Assembly (NCBI RefSeq): GCF_014205255.1
Contig: NZ_JACHNE010000001.1
Span: 2,046,001-2,110,000 of the forward strand
From: Streptomyces caelestis
GTDB taxonomy: Bacteria; Actinomycetota; Actinomycetes; Streptomycetales; Streptomycetaceae
DNA: 64,000 nt
Direction: 5' to 3'
Shown here: positions 1 through 7,953 of the stretch, one piece after another
Position numbering within the stretch: position 1 is the stretch's first letter
Layout: the number at the start of each line of letters is the position of its first letter
Made by a program: the position numbers and the translations under genes
The notes under the pieces: model-generated
Told to the model about the DNA's origin: nothing
What the model saw: only the letters and a program-made list of their open reading frames with translations
The model's database searches: none

Positions 1-1152
1 GACGGCGATCGTCAGCGGGGTGTCGTTGCCGTCGGGCACGGCGTCCACGGCGGACTGCACGGTGGGGTAGTCGCCCGGGACGTGGAGCACGACCGGGCCG
101 CCGATCCGCTTCTGCGGTCCGGAGAACCGCTTCACCAGCGCGGGCACGGCGGCGGCCGGGTCGAGCCGGTAGTCGTAGAACTCGCGCGGGTCGAACGCCG
201 TGCCCCACGCGTCGTGCCGGCCGGTGGTGTTCCGCAGGATCGACCCGCGCTGCACCAGCTCGGCGGTGGCGTCGGCCTGGTAGGGGTGCTGGACGCCGTC
301 GTAGAAGCTGTTCTCGATGACCATCCTGGTCTTGCCGCGTGACCAGTTGCCGTACGTCCACACGGGGTCACCGTCGGACAGTTGCGCGGACAGGTAGTTG
401 TTGTAGAGGTGGGCGTAGGCGACGTTGTCGGCGGAGGGGTTGCGCTGCTTGGTGCCCGTGAACCAGTTGTGGTCGACGGTGATCTGCGTCCTGACGTTCG
501 GGGTCCAGCCGATGCCGAAGGTCTTGTTGTTGTTCGTGAACTGGTTGTAGGAGACGGTCACGTACTCGCTGTCCTTGCGGACGTCGAGCTGGCCGTCGCA
601 GATCCGCGAGAAGCGGATGTGGTCGATCCACACATGGTGGGCGGTGTCGAGGCGGATGCCGTCGTAGTCGGTGTCCTTGCAGTCCCAGTTGCCCTCGATG
701 GCCGTGTCGCGGATGGTGAGGTTGCGGATGATCACGTTGTGCGTGCCGGGGTCGAGGGTGAAACCGCCGTGCACGATCTCGGCGGTGTCGCTCACGCCGA
801 TGATGGTCTTGTCGGAGGCGACGGGTATCTCCGTGCCGAAGGGGTCCATGTCCAGGGAGCCCTTGACGCGGATGACGTACGGTTCCTCGGCCGCCGCGTA
901 CTTCGCGAGCGCGGCCTGGTCGGTGACGGTGACGACCTTGCCTCCCGCCCCGCCGGTGGTGCCGCCGGCGAGGGAGGCGAAGCCGTGCGGCCGGTCGGTC
1001 CAGCGGTCCGCGGCGGGCACGGCCCGGGATTGCGGGGCCGCCTGTGCGTCCCCGAGGATGCCGAGGCTCAGCGCGGCGACGAGGCCGAACACGGCGGCCA
1101 CGACCTTGCCGTGCCCCGGTCTCGACAGGCGCTTGCTACGGAAGTGCGTCAT
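1..1152 (-). CDS. Secreted pectate lyase (PL1) fused to pectin methylesterase, partial
   Basis: Reading the minus strand from ATG at 1152 gives 384 residues that run off the window at position 1. A signal peptide covers about residues 1-40 (basic start, hydrophobic VAAVFGLVAALSLGIL, then a DAQA|AP-type cleavage site). Residues about 60-330 are a right-handed beta-helix pectate lyase of family PL1, with WIDHIRFS, DGQLDV, VTVSYNQF and the QRNP region expected to hold the catalytic Arg. From about residue 350 the sequence (VVLHVPGDYPTVQSAVDAVP) matches the opening strand of pectinesterase (CE8) beta-helices. One secreted protein would thus both de-esterify and cleave polygalacturonan. It starts 34 bases after the GH43 gene, so it is probably the last known member of that operon. 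The rest of the esterase domain is not visible. Confidence 0.85.
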   Translation of the reverse strand, partial: MTHFRSKRLSRPGHGKVVAAVFGLVAALSLGILGDAQAAPQSRAVPAADRWTDRPHGFASLAGGTTGGAGGKVVTVTDQAALAKYAAAEEPYVIRVKGSLDMDPFGTEIPVASDKTIIGVSDTAEIVHGGFTLDPGTHNVIIRNLTIRDTAIEGNWDCKDTDYDGIRLDTAHHVWIDHIRFSRICDGQLDVRKDSEYVTVSYNQFTNNNKTFGIGWTPNVRTQITVDHNWFTGTKQRNPSADNVAYAHLYNNYLSAQLSDGDPVWTYGNWSRGKTRMVIENSFYDGVQHPYQADATAELVQRGSILRNTTGRHDAWGTAFDPREFYDYRLDPAAAVPALVKRFSGPQKRIGGPVVLHVPGDYPTVQSAVDAVPDGNDTPLTIAV

Positions 1153-1186
1153 TGCGGCTCCCAACAGGCGTACGACTTCAGGTGTG

Positions 1187-2695
1187 TTACGAGGCGCTGA
1201 TCCGGAACTGGGTGAAGGTGCCCGCGCCGGCGTGTCCCTGGCCGGCGGGCGCGAGGGCGACGAGGCCGAGCAGGGCGCCCACCCAGCGCCACGGGGTGGC
1301 GGCGAAGACCGGGCCCGACGGCCGGAAGCCGTCGCCGACGTCGGCCGAGAAGCGGCAGCGGGCGCCCGCGCCGATGTCGATCCGCAGCCGGGCCCGGTCC
1401 CCGGGCGCGAGCCGCGGGTGGGCGGCGTCGCGCTCGGCGTCCGCGACCGCCTCGGCGAACCGGTGCACGAGGTGCGCGGTACCGTCCGCGCCCCGCTGGA
1501 GGCCGATCCAGCCGAACGCGTCCCCGAGGACCGCGAGACCGGCCCGGGCCCCGGGCTCGTCGCTGTCGAGCCGCAGCTCCACCTCGACCGTGCAGGGCGT
1601 GCCGGGCAGCCGCTGGGTGAGCACGTTCGGCAGCTTGCGCAGGTCGTGCGCGTCGGCCGAGCGGACGCAGGTCAGCCGGAGTCCGTCCCCGGAGTGCTGG
1701 GTGGCCCAGCCGTCGCCCGGGTTGGCGGTCCACTGCCACTGGCGGCCGTACCGCCCGCCGGGGAAGTCGTCGTCGGTGGCGGGCGCGGCGGGCGGCTGCG
1801 GCGGCAGGCCGGGCTTCTTGTGCACGGCGACGGGGGCACCGTTCTCGCCGAGCACCGGCCAGCCGTCCCCACCCCAGCGCATCGGCTGGAGGTGCACGAC
1901 CCGGCCGTAGGCGCCGCGCTGCTGGAAGTGCAGGAACCAGTCCTCGCCGGACGCGGTGCGCACCCAGCCGCCCTGATGGGGGCCGTTGACGTCGGTGTCC
2001 TTCTGCTCCAGGACGATCCGCTCCTCGTACGGCCCGAAGAAGCCGCGCGAGCGGAAGGCGCCCTGCCAGCCGGTCTCCACGCCCCCGGCGGGGGCGAGGA
2101 TCCAGAACCAGCCGTCGTGCCGGTAGAGCTTGGGTCCTTCGAGGGTGAACCAGCCGGGTATGCGGTCGGCGTCGACGATCACCTTGCCCTCGTCGAGGAG
2201 TTCGGTGCCGTCGGGGTGCATGCGGTGCCCGGTGAGGCGGTTCTTGATGCCCGAGCGGGACTTGGCCCAGGCGTGGACCAGATAGGCCTCGCCGGTCTCG
2301 TCGTCCCACAGGGGGCACGGGTCGATCAGGCCCTTGCCGGCCTTCAGCAGGTGCGGGCGGGTCCAAGGGCCCCTGATCTCGGGGGCGTTGACCTGGAAGA
2401 TGCCCTGGTCGGGGTCGCCCCAGAAGATCCAGAAGCGTTCGTCGTGGTACCTGAGGGACGGGGCCCAGACGCCGCAGTCGTGGCGGGGCCTGGCGAACTC
2501 CTCCGCCGGTTCCAGGCGTTCGAGCGCGTGGCCGACCAGCGTCCAGTTCACCAGGTCGCGGGAGTGGAGTAAGGGAAGTCCGGGGGCGCGGCCGAAGCTG
2601 GAGGCCGTCAGGTAGAAGTCGTCGCCGACACGGACGACGTCCGGGTCGGACCAGTCGGCGTCGAGGATCGGGTTGCGGTAGGTCTCGGTGGTCAC
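1187..2695 (-). CDS. GH43-family glycoside hydrolase (arabinosidase/xylosidase type)
   Basis: 502 residues. GTG at 2695 was chosen because the conserved N-terminus (RNPILDADWSDPDVV) begins there and the codon overlaps the upstream stop as GTGA; the longer open frame to 2866 is arginine-rich shadow. The five-bladed beta-propeller of GH43 fills about residues 6-310. The catalytic base is probably D17 in SDPD and the general acid E184 in TLEGPKL. A C-terminal beta-sandwich (about 330-500, with VEVELRLDSDEPGARAGLAV) is the usual GH43 accessory domain. No signal peptide is visible, so it should act inside the cell on imported arabino- or xylo-oligosaccharides. The operon context (pectate lyases, sugar permeases) favours arabinan side chains of pectin as substrate; that choice is inference. 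Confidence 0.85.
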   Translation of the reverse strand: MTTETYRNPILDADWSDPDVVRVGDDFYLTASSFGRAPGLPLLHSRDLVNWTLVGHALERLEPAEEFARPRHDCGVWAPSLRYHDERFWIFWGDPDQGIFQVNAPEIRGPWTRPHLLKAGKGLIDPCPLWDDETGEAYLVHAWAKSRSGIKNRLTGHRMHPDGTELLDEGKVIVDADRIPGWFTLEGPKLYRHDGWFWILAPAGGVETGWQGAFRSRGFFGPYEERIVLEQKDTDVNGPHQGGWVRTASGEDWFLHFQQRGAYGRVVHLQPMRWGGDGWPVLGENGAPVAVHKKPGLPPQPPAAPATDDDFPGGRYGRQWQWTANPGDGWATQHSGDGLRLTCVRSADAHDLRKLPNVLTQRLPGTPCTVEVELRLDSDEPGARAGLAVLGDAFGWIGLQRGADGTAHLVHRFAEAVADAERDAAHPRLAPGDRARLRIDIGAGARCRFSADVGDGFRPSGPVFAATPWRWVGALLGLVALAPAGQGHAGAGTFTQFRISAS

Positions 2696-3540
2696 GGGCT
2701 CACCGCCTTGCGGACGAGGGCCGCCGCGGCGTCCCGGTCGAGGCGGCCGTCGGCGACGACGGTGACCACCCGGCGGACGACGGTCTCGCCCGGGGGGACC
2801 GGCAGCCGCTCGCCGTACGCCAGGGAGGAGCCGACGCCCGGGTACTCCTCGGTGCGTACGAACCACGGGTCGCGGCGGGTCTGTTCGGTGGCGCCGGCGA
2901 AGACCAGCGTCCAGGTGCCGCCCCTCAGGGCGAGCCAGTCGGCGGGGCGGCCGTGGACCTGCTCCTCGCCCTCGGCCCCGGCCGAGAAGACCTCCGGCGC
3001 GGAGGACTCCTTGCGGGCCCGCCAGAAGAAACCGCCGTAGGCCGCGCCCGGTCGCCCGTTGGTCGCGGGGCTGCCGATCGACAGCGGGTCCCGGGTGACG
3101 TTGGTGAGGGAGAAGGTGAGGTCCAGCGCCCAGGCCTGGTCGGTGAGTTCGGTGGCCGCGACCGTACGGCGCTCGCGCAGCAGCTCACCGCCCGCGGCGA
3201 CCCAGCGCAGCTCCTCCACGAAGCCGTCCGGATCGCGCAGCTGGAAGGCGACGTGCCGCTGGGCGCCGTGGTTGTCCAGCTCGGTCGGGCCCTGGTCGCG
3301 GACGTAGGTGCGCCCGCCCCAGAAGTTGAACCCCTCGACGTCGGGAACGGCGACACCGACGCCGAGGTGGTGTGCGTGGTCGGCGGGGGTCAGTTCGGTG
3401 ACCGCCGTGCCGGCCAGGGTGGTGACGGGGTGCAGATACGGGCGCGGGGAGAGCCGGGCCGGCAGCTCGGGCCGGGTGACGTACCGGCCGACCGGCCGTC
3501 CCGCGACGCGCAGGACCGCTGTGTCGTTGCTGCTGGTCAT
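2692..3540 (-). CDS. PmoA-family protein (DUF6807)
   Basis: 282 residues starting MTSSNDTAVLRVAG at ATG 3540, which overlaps the stop of the oxidoreductase gene as ATGA; its own stop overlaps the GH43 start. The protein resembles the family often annotated PmoA, seen in the run HPVTTLAGTAVTELTPADHAHHLGVGVAVPDV (quoted in parts: HPVTTLAG, DHAHHLG) and FNFWGGRTYV. The annotation as a methane-oxygenase subunit is almost certainly a misnomer: in actinobacteria such genes sit next to Gfo/Idh/MocA oxidoreductases and glycoside hydrolases. The histidine-rich DHAHHLG segment could bind metal or sugar. No signal peptide. A role in modifying a sugar or sugar acid together with the neighbouring oxidoreductase is inference. 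Confidence 0.7.
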   Translation of the reverse strand: MTSSNDTAVLRVAGRPVGRYVTRPELPARLSPRPYLHPVTTLAGTAVTELTPADHAHHLGVGVAVPDVEGFNFWGGRTYVRDQGPTELDNHGAQRHVAFQLRDPDGFVEELRWVAAGGELLRERRTVAATELTDQAWALDLTFSLTNVTRDPLSIGSPATNGRPGAAYGGFFWRARKESSAPEVFSAGAEGEEQVHGRPADWLALRGGTWTLVFAGATEQTRRDPWFVRTEEYPGVGSSLAYGERLPVPPGETVVRRVVTVVADGRLDRDAAAALVRKAVSP

Positions 3541-4724
3541 CTGGTGCTCACCTCTTTCGACGGGTGCTCCGCGGTCAGCGCCCAGGGGGCGCCGAGCTCG
3601 GAGTAGAGGGAGAGGGTGTCGGCGGCGGCCGCGACGAGCCCGTCGATGCCGGGCACCACCCGGCGGTTCTGGCCGGGGACGCGGTGCCAGGCCGACTCCG
3701 GCAGCGGTGCCGGGTCGGGGGCCGTGCGGATGGCCTCCACGACCTTCATGAAGGCGCCGGTCTCGTCCGGCGGGACCAGCAGGCCGGCGCCGGTGGTGAG
3801 GTGTGCGACGAGGTTCTCCAGCAGGTCGGTGCGGCCGTGCTCGAACTCCTCGGGGCCGTGGCCCGCGCGCTGGAGCAGCACGCGGTCCTGCTTGTACCAG
3901 AAGGTGATCCGGCCGGTGCTGCCGTGCACGAGGACGTACGGTTCGTCCGCCCGCTCGGCGCACAGGGTCGCGGCGACGGTCACCGGGTGGCCCTGGGCGG
4001 TGCCGATCCGGACGCAGGAGGTGTCGTCGGACTCGATGGCGTTGGCGCGCAGCAGTTCGGTCTCGATGCCGGTGACGTCCTCGGCGCGGGTGCTGCCGCC
4101 GAGGGCGAGGGCGGTGGCGACGGCGTGGGCGAGCGGGTTGGTCAGCGCCCCGTCGATCACCTCGACGCCGTTCAGCCGCCGCTTGCCCGCCCAGGGCGCC
4201 CGCCGGAAGTAGTCCTCGTCCCGCACCCAGGCTCCGGCCCCGCCGAGTCCGACCAGCCGGCCGATCGCCCCCTCGGCGACCAGCTCGCGGATGGCGGGCA
4301 CGGCGTGCGAGCCCAGCGACTGGAAGCCGATCTGGCAGACGACACCGGCCGCCGCGACCCCGTCGGCCATGCGGCGGAACTCCGCGTACGAGGGGGCGGG
4401 CGGCTTCTCCAGCAGGAGGTGCACGCCCCGCTCGGCCGCTGTGAGCGCGAGGTCGGTGTGGGTGGGGATCGGTGTGCAGATCACGGCGATCCGGGCGCCG
4501 GTGGAGTCCAGCAGCGTGCCGAAGTCGGCGGACTGCTCGGGCGTGCCCAGGCCGTCGAGCTCCGCCTCGGTCAGCGGCGTCAGTTCGCAGACGCCGGCCA
4601 ACCGGACGAGGCCCTGCTGCTGGAGACGGCGGATGTTCTCGACGTGCCAGCGGCCGTGGCCCCGGGCGCCGGCGAGGACGACAGGCAGAGGTGTGGTCAT
4701 GGAGTCGATCATGCGACCGGTCAT
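3537..4724 (-). CDS. Gfo/Idh/MocA-family NAD(P)-dependent oxidoreductase
   Basis: 395 residues. ATG 4724 is preferred over in-frame ATGs at 4712 and 4700 because a GGGGAGGA ribosome site lies just upstream and the codon overlaps the stop of the pectate lyase gene. The N-terminal Rossmann fold starts LPVVLAGARGHGRWHVENI (GxxGxG variant GARGHG), followed by the typical VICTPIPTHTDLALTAAERGVHLLLEKP (family signature xxEKP seen in LLLEKPPAPS). The C-terminal domain follows from about residue 130. Members oxidise or reduce sugars, inositols and sugar acids. Position within a pectin and arabinan operon points to a sugar or sugar-lactone substrate, but I cannot name it. Confidence 0.85.
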   Translation of the reverse strand: MTGRMIDSMTTPLPVVLAGARGHGRWHVENIRRLQQQGLVRLAGVCELTPLTEAELDGLGTPEQSADFGTLLDSTGARIAVICTPIPTHTDLALTAAERGVHLLLEKPPAPSYAEFRRMADGVAAAGVVCQIGFQSLGSHAVPAIRELVAEGAIGRLVGLGGAGAWVRDEDYFRRAPWAGKRRLNGVEVIDGALTNPLAHAVATALALGGSTRAEDVTGIETELLRANAIESDDTSCVRIGTAQGHPVTVAATLCAERADEPYVLVHGSTGRITFWYKQDRVLLQRAGHGPEEFEHGRTDLLENLVAHLTTGAGLLVPPDETGAFMKVVEAIRTAPDPAPLPESAWHRVPGQNRRVVPGIDGLVAAAADTLSLYSELGAPWALTAEHPSKEVSTR

Positions 4725-6007
4725 GGGATCCTCCCCGCCCCCGCGCCGCGGGCCACCGCCCGGTCGGCCGCGGCGGCGCTGTCGATCCGCCCGTGCAGGG
4801 TGGGCGTCCAGCCGACGTCGCCGGTCAGGTCGCGCTCACTGGCCGAGTTGTAGGCGTTGTAGATCATGAGCAGGTCGACCGGAAAGCCGTTGAAGAGCGT
4901 GCCGCTCTGGTGCAGGGCGCTGCCGTTCCAGCTCTTGACCAGGTCGGCGACCTCCACATGGCCGGGGGTGTGGAAGGCGTTGTTTTCGGCGTAGATCTTC
5001 GACTCGGTGGAGACGCCGAGGGAGTAGCGGTAGTCGTCGCCGGTGATCTCGTAGCGGTTGTTGTAGAGGTGCACCTGGCCGAAGCGCACGCGCGGGGCGC
5101 GCTGGACGACCGACTCGAACTCGTTGTGGTGGAGGGTGACCCGGAGCTTTCCGCGGTCGCCGGTGGCGGTGTCGCCGTTGCCGATGAGCATCGCCTTGTC
5201 GTGGTCGGCGAACCGGCTCCAGGAGACGGTCACCAGGTCCGAGCCGTTCGTGATGTCCAGCAGTCCGTCGTGGCGCAGGTAGTTGCGGGCGAAGTAGGTG
5301 GGCTCCTCGGCGTCCGGGTGTCCCTTGTCGCTCAACGTCACGTGGTCGACCCACACATGGGTGGCGCCGGCCAGCCAGATCGTGTCGTACGCCGTCTTCC
5401 AGTCGCCGAGGCCGCCGGTGTTGGGCTGCCAGACGGGGAAGCAGTCGTAGGCGTCGCGGATGTCGAGGTTGCGGATGATCACGTTGTCCGCGTTCCGCAC
5501 CTGGAGGCTCGCGCCCTTCAGGACGGCCGAGTCGCCGAGCCCGACGATCGTGGTGTTGGAGCCGACGGGCAGCACGACCCGCTCGGCCTGCCGGGCGGCG
5601 GAGGCCTGGCGGGCCTCCTCCTGCGGGCCGCTGGGCTTGGCGGCGCCCCAGGTGCGGGGGTCGTAGGCGGCGAGGTACCTCTTCAGGCTGTAGCCGCCGG
5701 TGGCGTAGTCGGAGCAGTCCAGACGGTCGCCGTCGTCGTCGGTGTTGGCGTCGATCGTCCCGGCGATCCTGATGATCTTCGGGGTGTCGCTGCCGCCGTC
5801 GAGGGCGCGGACCAGTCCGGCCCGGTCGGTGACGGTGTGGACGTGCTCGGCGTCGGCGGCCGCGCCTCCGGTGGTGCCCTCTCCCTCGGAGGCCCAGCCG
5901 TCGCCGGCGGGCAGGGTCTCGCGGCCGATGTCCCGTGCCTCGGCGTGAGCGGGGACGCAGAGCACGCCCAACAGTCCTGCGGCAACGGCGAGTTGACGCA
6001 GCCTCAT
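4721..6007 (-). CDS. Secreted pectate lyase, PL1 family
   Basis: 428 residues from ATG 6007 (MRLRQLAVAAGLLGVLCVPAHA, a clear Sec signal peptide, cleavage after about residue 22). The beta-helix lyase domain carries WVDHVTLSDKG, DGLLDITNGSDLVTVSW, HDKAMLIGNGD and VQRAPRVRFGQVH, i.e. the calcium-binding aspartates and the catalytic arginine region of PL1. Start and stop overlap both neighbours (ATGA at each end), so it is translationally coupled between the second permease and the oxidoreductase. It should cleave polygalacturonate outside the cell by beta-elimination. It is a separate gene from the lyase-esterase fusion at the cluster end. Confidence 0.9.
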   Translation of the reverse strand: MRLRQLAVAAGLLGVLCVPAHAEARDIGRETLPAGDGWASEGEGTTGGAAADAEHVHTVTDRAGLVRALDGGSDTPKIIRIAGTIDANTDDDGDRLDCSDYATGGYSLKRYLAAYDPRTWGAAKPSGPQEEARQASAARQAERVVLPVGSNTTIVGLGDSAVLKGASLQVRNADNVIIRNLDIRDAYDCFPVWQPNTGGLGDWKTAYDTIWLAGATHVWVDHVTLSDKGHPDAEEPTYFARNYLRHDGLLDITNGSDLVTVSWSRFADHDKAMLIGNGDTATGDRGKLRVTLHHNEFESVVQRAPRVRFGQVHLYNNRYEITGDDYRYSLGVSTESKIYAENNAFHTPGHVEVADLVKSWNGSALHQSGTLFNGFPVDLLMIYNAYNSASERDLTGDVGWTPTLHGRIDSAAAADRAVARGAGAGRIP

Positions 6008-6900
6008 CCCTTCACCGCCCCCGCGCTGAACCCGGTGATCAGCCACTTCTGGATGAAGGCGAACACGAGCACGACCGGCACGGCCGCGATGATGCCGCCC
6101 GCGGCGAGGGCGCCGAGGTCGACGCTGTCCGCGCTCATCAAAGTGTTCAGGCCGACCGGGATGGTCTGCTTGTCCTGGTTGTTGAGGAACATCAGGGCGA
6201 ACAGGAAGTGGTTCCAGGAGTGCACGAAGGCGAAGGAGCCGACGGCGATCAGGCCCGGCCGCAGCAGCGGCAGCACGACGATCCGGAAGGCCGTCATGCG
6301 GTTGCAGCCGTCCACCCACGCCGCCTCCTCCAGGGAGTACGGCACGTTCTTGATGAAGTTGCTGATCAGGATCATCGACAGCGGCAGCTGGAAGACCGTC
6401 TCGGCGAGGATGACACTGCCGAGACTGTTGATCATCTGGAGTTCGGCGAAGATCTCGAACAGCGGGACCAGCAGCAGCGCGCCCGGCACGAACTGGGAGC
6501 ACAGCAGGGCCAGCATGAACGCCCGCTTGATCTTGAAGTCGAACCGGGCGAGGGCGTAGCCGCCGGCCAGGGCGACGAGGGTCGTCATGACCAGGGTGGC
6601 GACACCGACGAGCACGCTGTTGGCGAAGTAGGTGCCGAAGCTGCGCTCCGTCCACACCTTCTCGAAGTGGTCGAAGGTGATCGGCCAGGGCACCAGCGAG
6701 GTCGAGCCGGCCGGGCGCAGGGCGAACAGCAGGATCCAGTAGAAGGGGATGAGGGTGAAGACCAGGTAGATCCCCAGGGGCAGGTAGATCTGCCAGCGGG
6801 GCGCCTCGTCCCAGGCGCGCCTGCCCTGGGCGGGACGCGGCGGTTCGGGGGCCGTGGGCGCCGGGGCGGGCGCCGCCTTGGTGGCTTCCTTGACGCTCAC
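6004..6900 (-). CDS. Sugar ABC transporter permease, MalG type
   Basis: 298 residues from GTG 6900, overlapping the upstream stop as GTGA. After a proline/alanine-rich cytoplasmic leader (residues 1-35) there are about six membrane helices. The binding-protein-dependent permease signature EAAWVDGCNRMTAFRIVVLPLLRPGL (EAA loop; key residues EAA-x3-G) sits near residue 200 and contacts the ATPase. It pairs with the MalF-type permease just upstream. No ATPase gene is present; Streptomyces importers of this class usually share the MsiK ATPase, which is known biology rather than something seen here. Confidence 0.9.
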   Translation of the reverse strand: MSVKEATKAAPAPAPTAPEPPRPAQGRRAWDEAPRWQIYLPLGIYLVFTLIPFYWILLFALRPAGSTSLVPWPITFDHFEKVWTERSFGTYFANSVLVGVATLVMTTLVALAGGYALARFDFKIKRAFMLALLCSQFVPGALLLVPLFEIFAELQMINSLGSVILAETVFQLPLSMILISNFIKNVPYSLEEAAWVDGCNRMTAFRIVVLPLLRPGLIAVGSFAFVHSWNHFLFALMFLNNQDKQTIPVGLNTLMSADSVDLGALAAGGIIAAVPVVLVFAFIQKWLITGFSAGAVKG

Positions 6901-7832
6901 TTGCTCTCGCCTCCGAACTTGCTCAGCCGCAGATAGACCAACGAGCAGAAGAGCAGGATCACGAACGCGACCGTGGTCAGGGCGGACGCGTAGCCGAAGT
7001 TGTGGGCGTCGACCGAGGTGTTGGCGATGTAGAGCGGGAGGGTCGTGGTCTCCCCCGCCGGGCCGCCGCCGGTCAGCGTGTAGAGCAGGTCGACGTTGTT
7101 GAACTCCCAGACCGCGCGCAGCAGCGTGGACAGGATGATGGCGTCCTTCAGGTGGGGCAGGGTGATGTGCCAGAACTGCTTGATCCGGCTGGCCCCGTCG
7201 ACCTCGGCGGCCTCGTAGAGGTCCTTCGAGACGGACTGGAGGTCGGCGAGGATGAGGATCGCGAAGAAGGGCACGCCGCGCCAGAGGTCGGCGACGATCG
7301 CCGCCGGGAACACGGTGGAGGTGTCCGACAGCCAGCTGGTGCCGTAGGAGCCGATGCCGATGTCCGCGAGGTAACGGGTGATGCCCGTCTGGGAGTTGTA
7401 GAGCAGCACCCAGATCGCGGAGGTCAGCACGCCGGAGACGGCCCACGGGGAGAAGACCATCGCGCGTCCCAGTCCCCGGCCCACGAAGGTCTGGTTGACG
7501 ATGAGGGCCAGCGCGAGACCGAACAGCAGCTGGAGGCCGACCTCGACGAAGACCCACTTGGCGCTGAAGACGAGGCTGTCCCAGAAGACCGGGTCCTCGG
7601 TGAAGGCGTGGACGAAGTTGTCGAAGCCGGCGTATCCGTTCCGCCACGGCTTGGTGGGGTTGTAGTTCTGCAGGCTGTAGTAGAAGACGCTGATGACCGG
7701 GTAGGCGATGAAGCCCAGCATGAGCAGGGCGGCCGGTGTGATCAGCAGGTAGGGGAGCCTGCGCGGGGTGGCGGAGGCACGGCGCCGCCGGGGTGGCGCG
7801 GGCGGTTTCGCCACGGCTGCGGCTTGGGCCAT
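6897..7832 (-). CDS. Sugar ABC transporter permease, MalF type
   Basis: 311 residues from ATG 7832 (MAQAAAVAKPPAPPRRRR). About six transmembrane helices follow, beginning LPYLLITPAALLMLGFIAYP. The EAA loop reads YEAAEVDGASRIKQFWHITLP. It forms a heterodimer with the MalG-type permease, whose start overlaps its stop. The usual periplasmic-type binding-protein gene, normally upstream of malF-type genes, is absent: the preceding gene is a dehydratase. The substrate is probably a pectin- or arabinan-derived oligosaccharide, judged only from neighbours. Confidence 0.9.
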   Translation of the reverse strand: MAQAAAVAKPPAPPRRRRASATPRRLPYLLITPAALLMLGFIAYPVISVFYYSLQNYNPTKPWRNGYAGFDNFVHAFTEDPVFWDSLVFSAKWVFVEVGLQLLFGLALALIVNQTFVGRGLGRAMVFSPWAVSGVLTSAIWVLLYNSQTGITRYLADIGIGSYGTSWLSDTSTVFPAAIVADLWRGVPFFAILILADLQSVSKDLYEAAEVDGASRIKQFWHITLPHLKDAIILSTLLRAVWEFNNVDLLYTLTGGGPAGETTTLPLYIANTSVDAHNFGYASALTTVAFVILLFCSLVYLRLSKFGGESK

Positions 7833-7887
7833 GACTGTTCTCCGTTTCTCAGTACGTCGTGGTACGTCGTGCTGCGGTGCGTGCGCG

Positions 7888-7899
7888 GGAAGCGCTTTC
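7888..7899. promoter_or_regulatory. LacI-family operator-like palindrome upstream of permease operon
   Basis: GGAAGCGCTTTC differs by one base from the common LacI/CcpA-type operator GAAAGCGCTTTC. It lies about 56 bases upstream of the MalF-type permease start, in the 121-base gap after the dehydratase gene. It implies a separate promoter for the permease-lyase-hydrolase operon under a LacI-family repressor. Which repressor is unknown. Confidence 0.5.
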
Positions 7900-7953
7900 T
7901 TCCTGTGCAGGGTCGTGCCGGGTCGTGCTGAGGTACCTGGGTGGTGCGGCGGT

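Noticed and set aside
671..2572. Long plus-strand open frame (633 codons) opposite GH43 and the lyase fusion
   Set aside because: It is an antisense shadow caused by GC-rich third positions; the minus-strand genes have clear domains.
2692..3540. Methane monooxygenase subunit
   Set aside because: The PmoA label for this family is historical; the protein lacks membrane helices and sits in a sugar operon.
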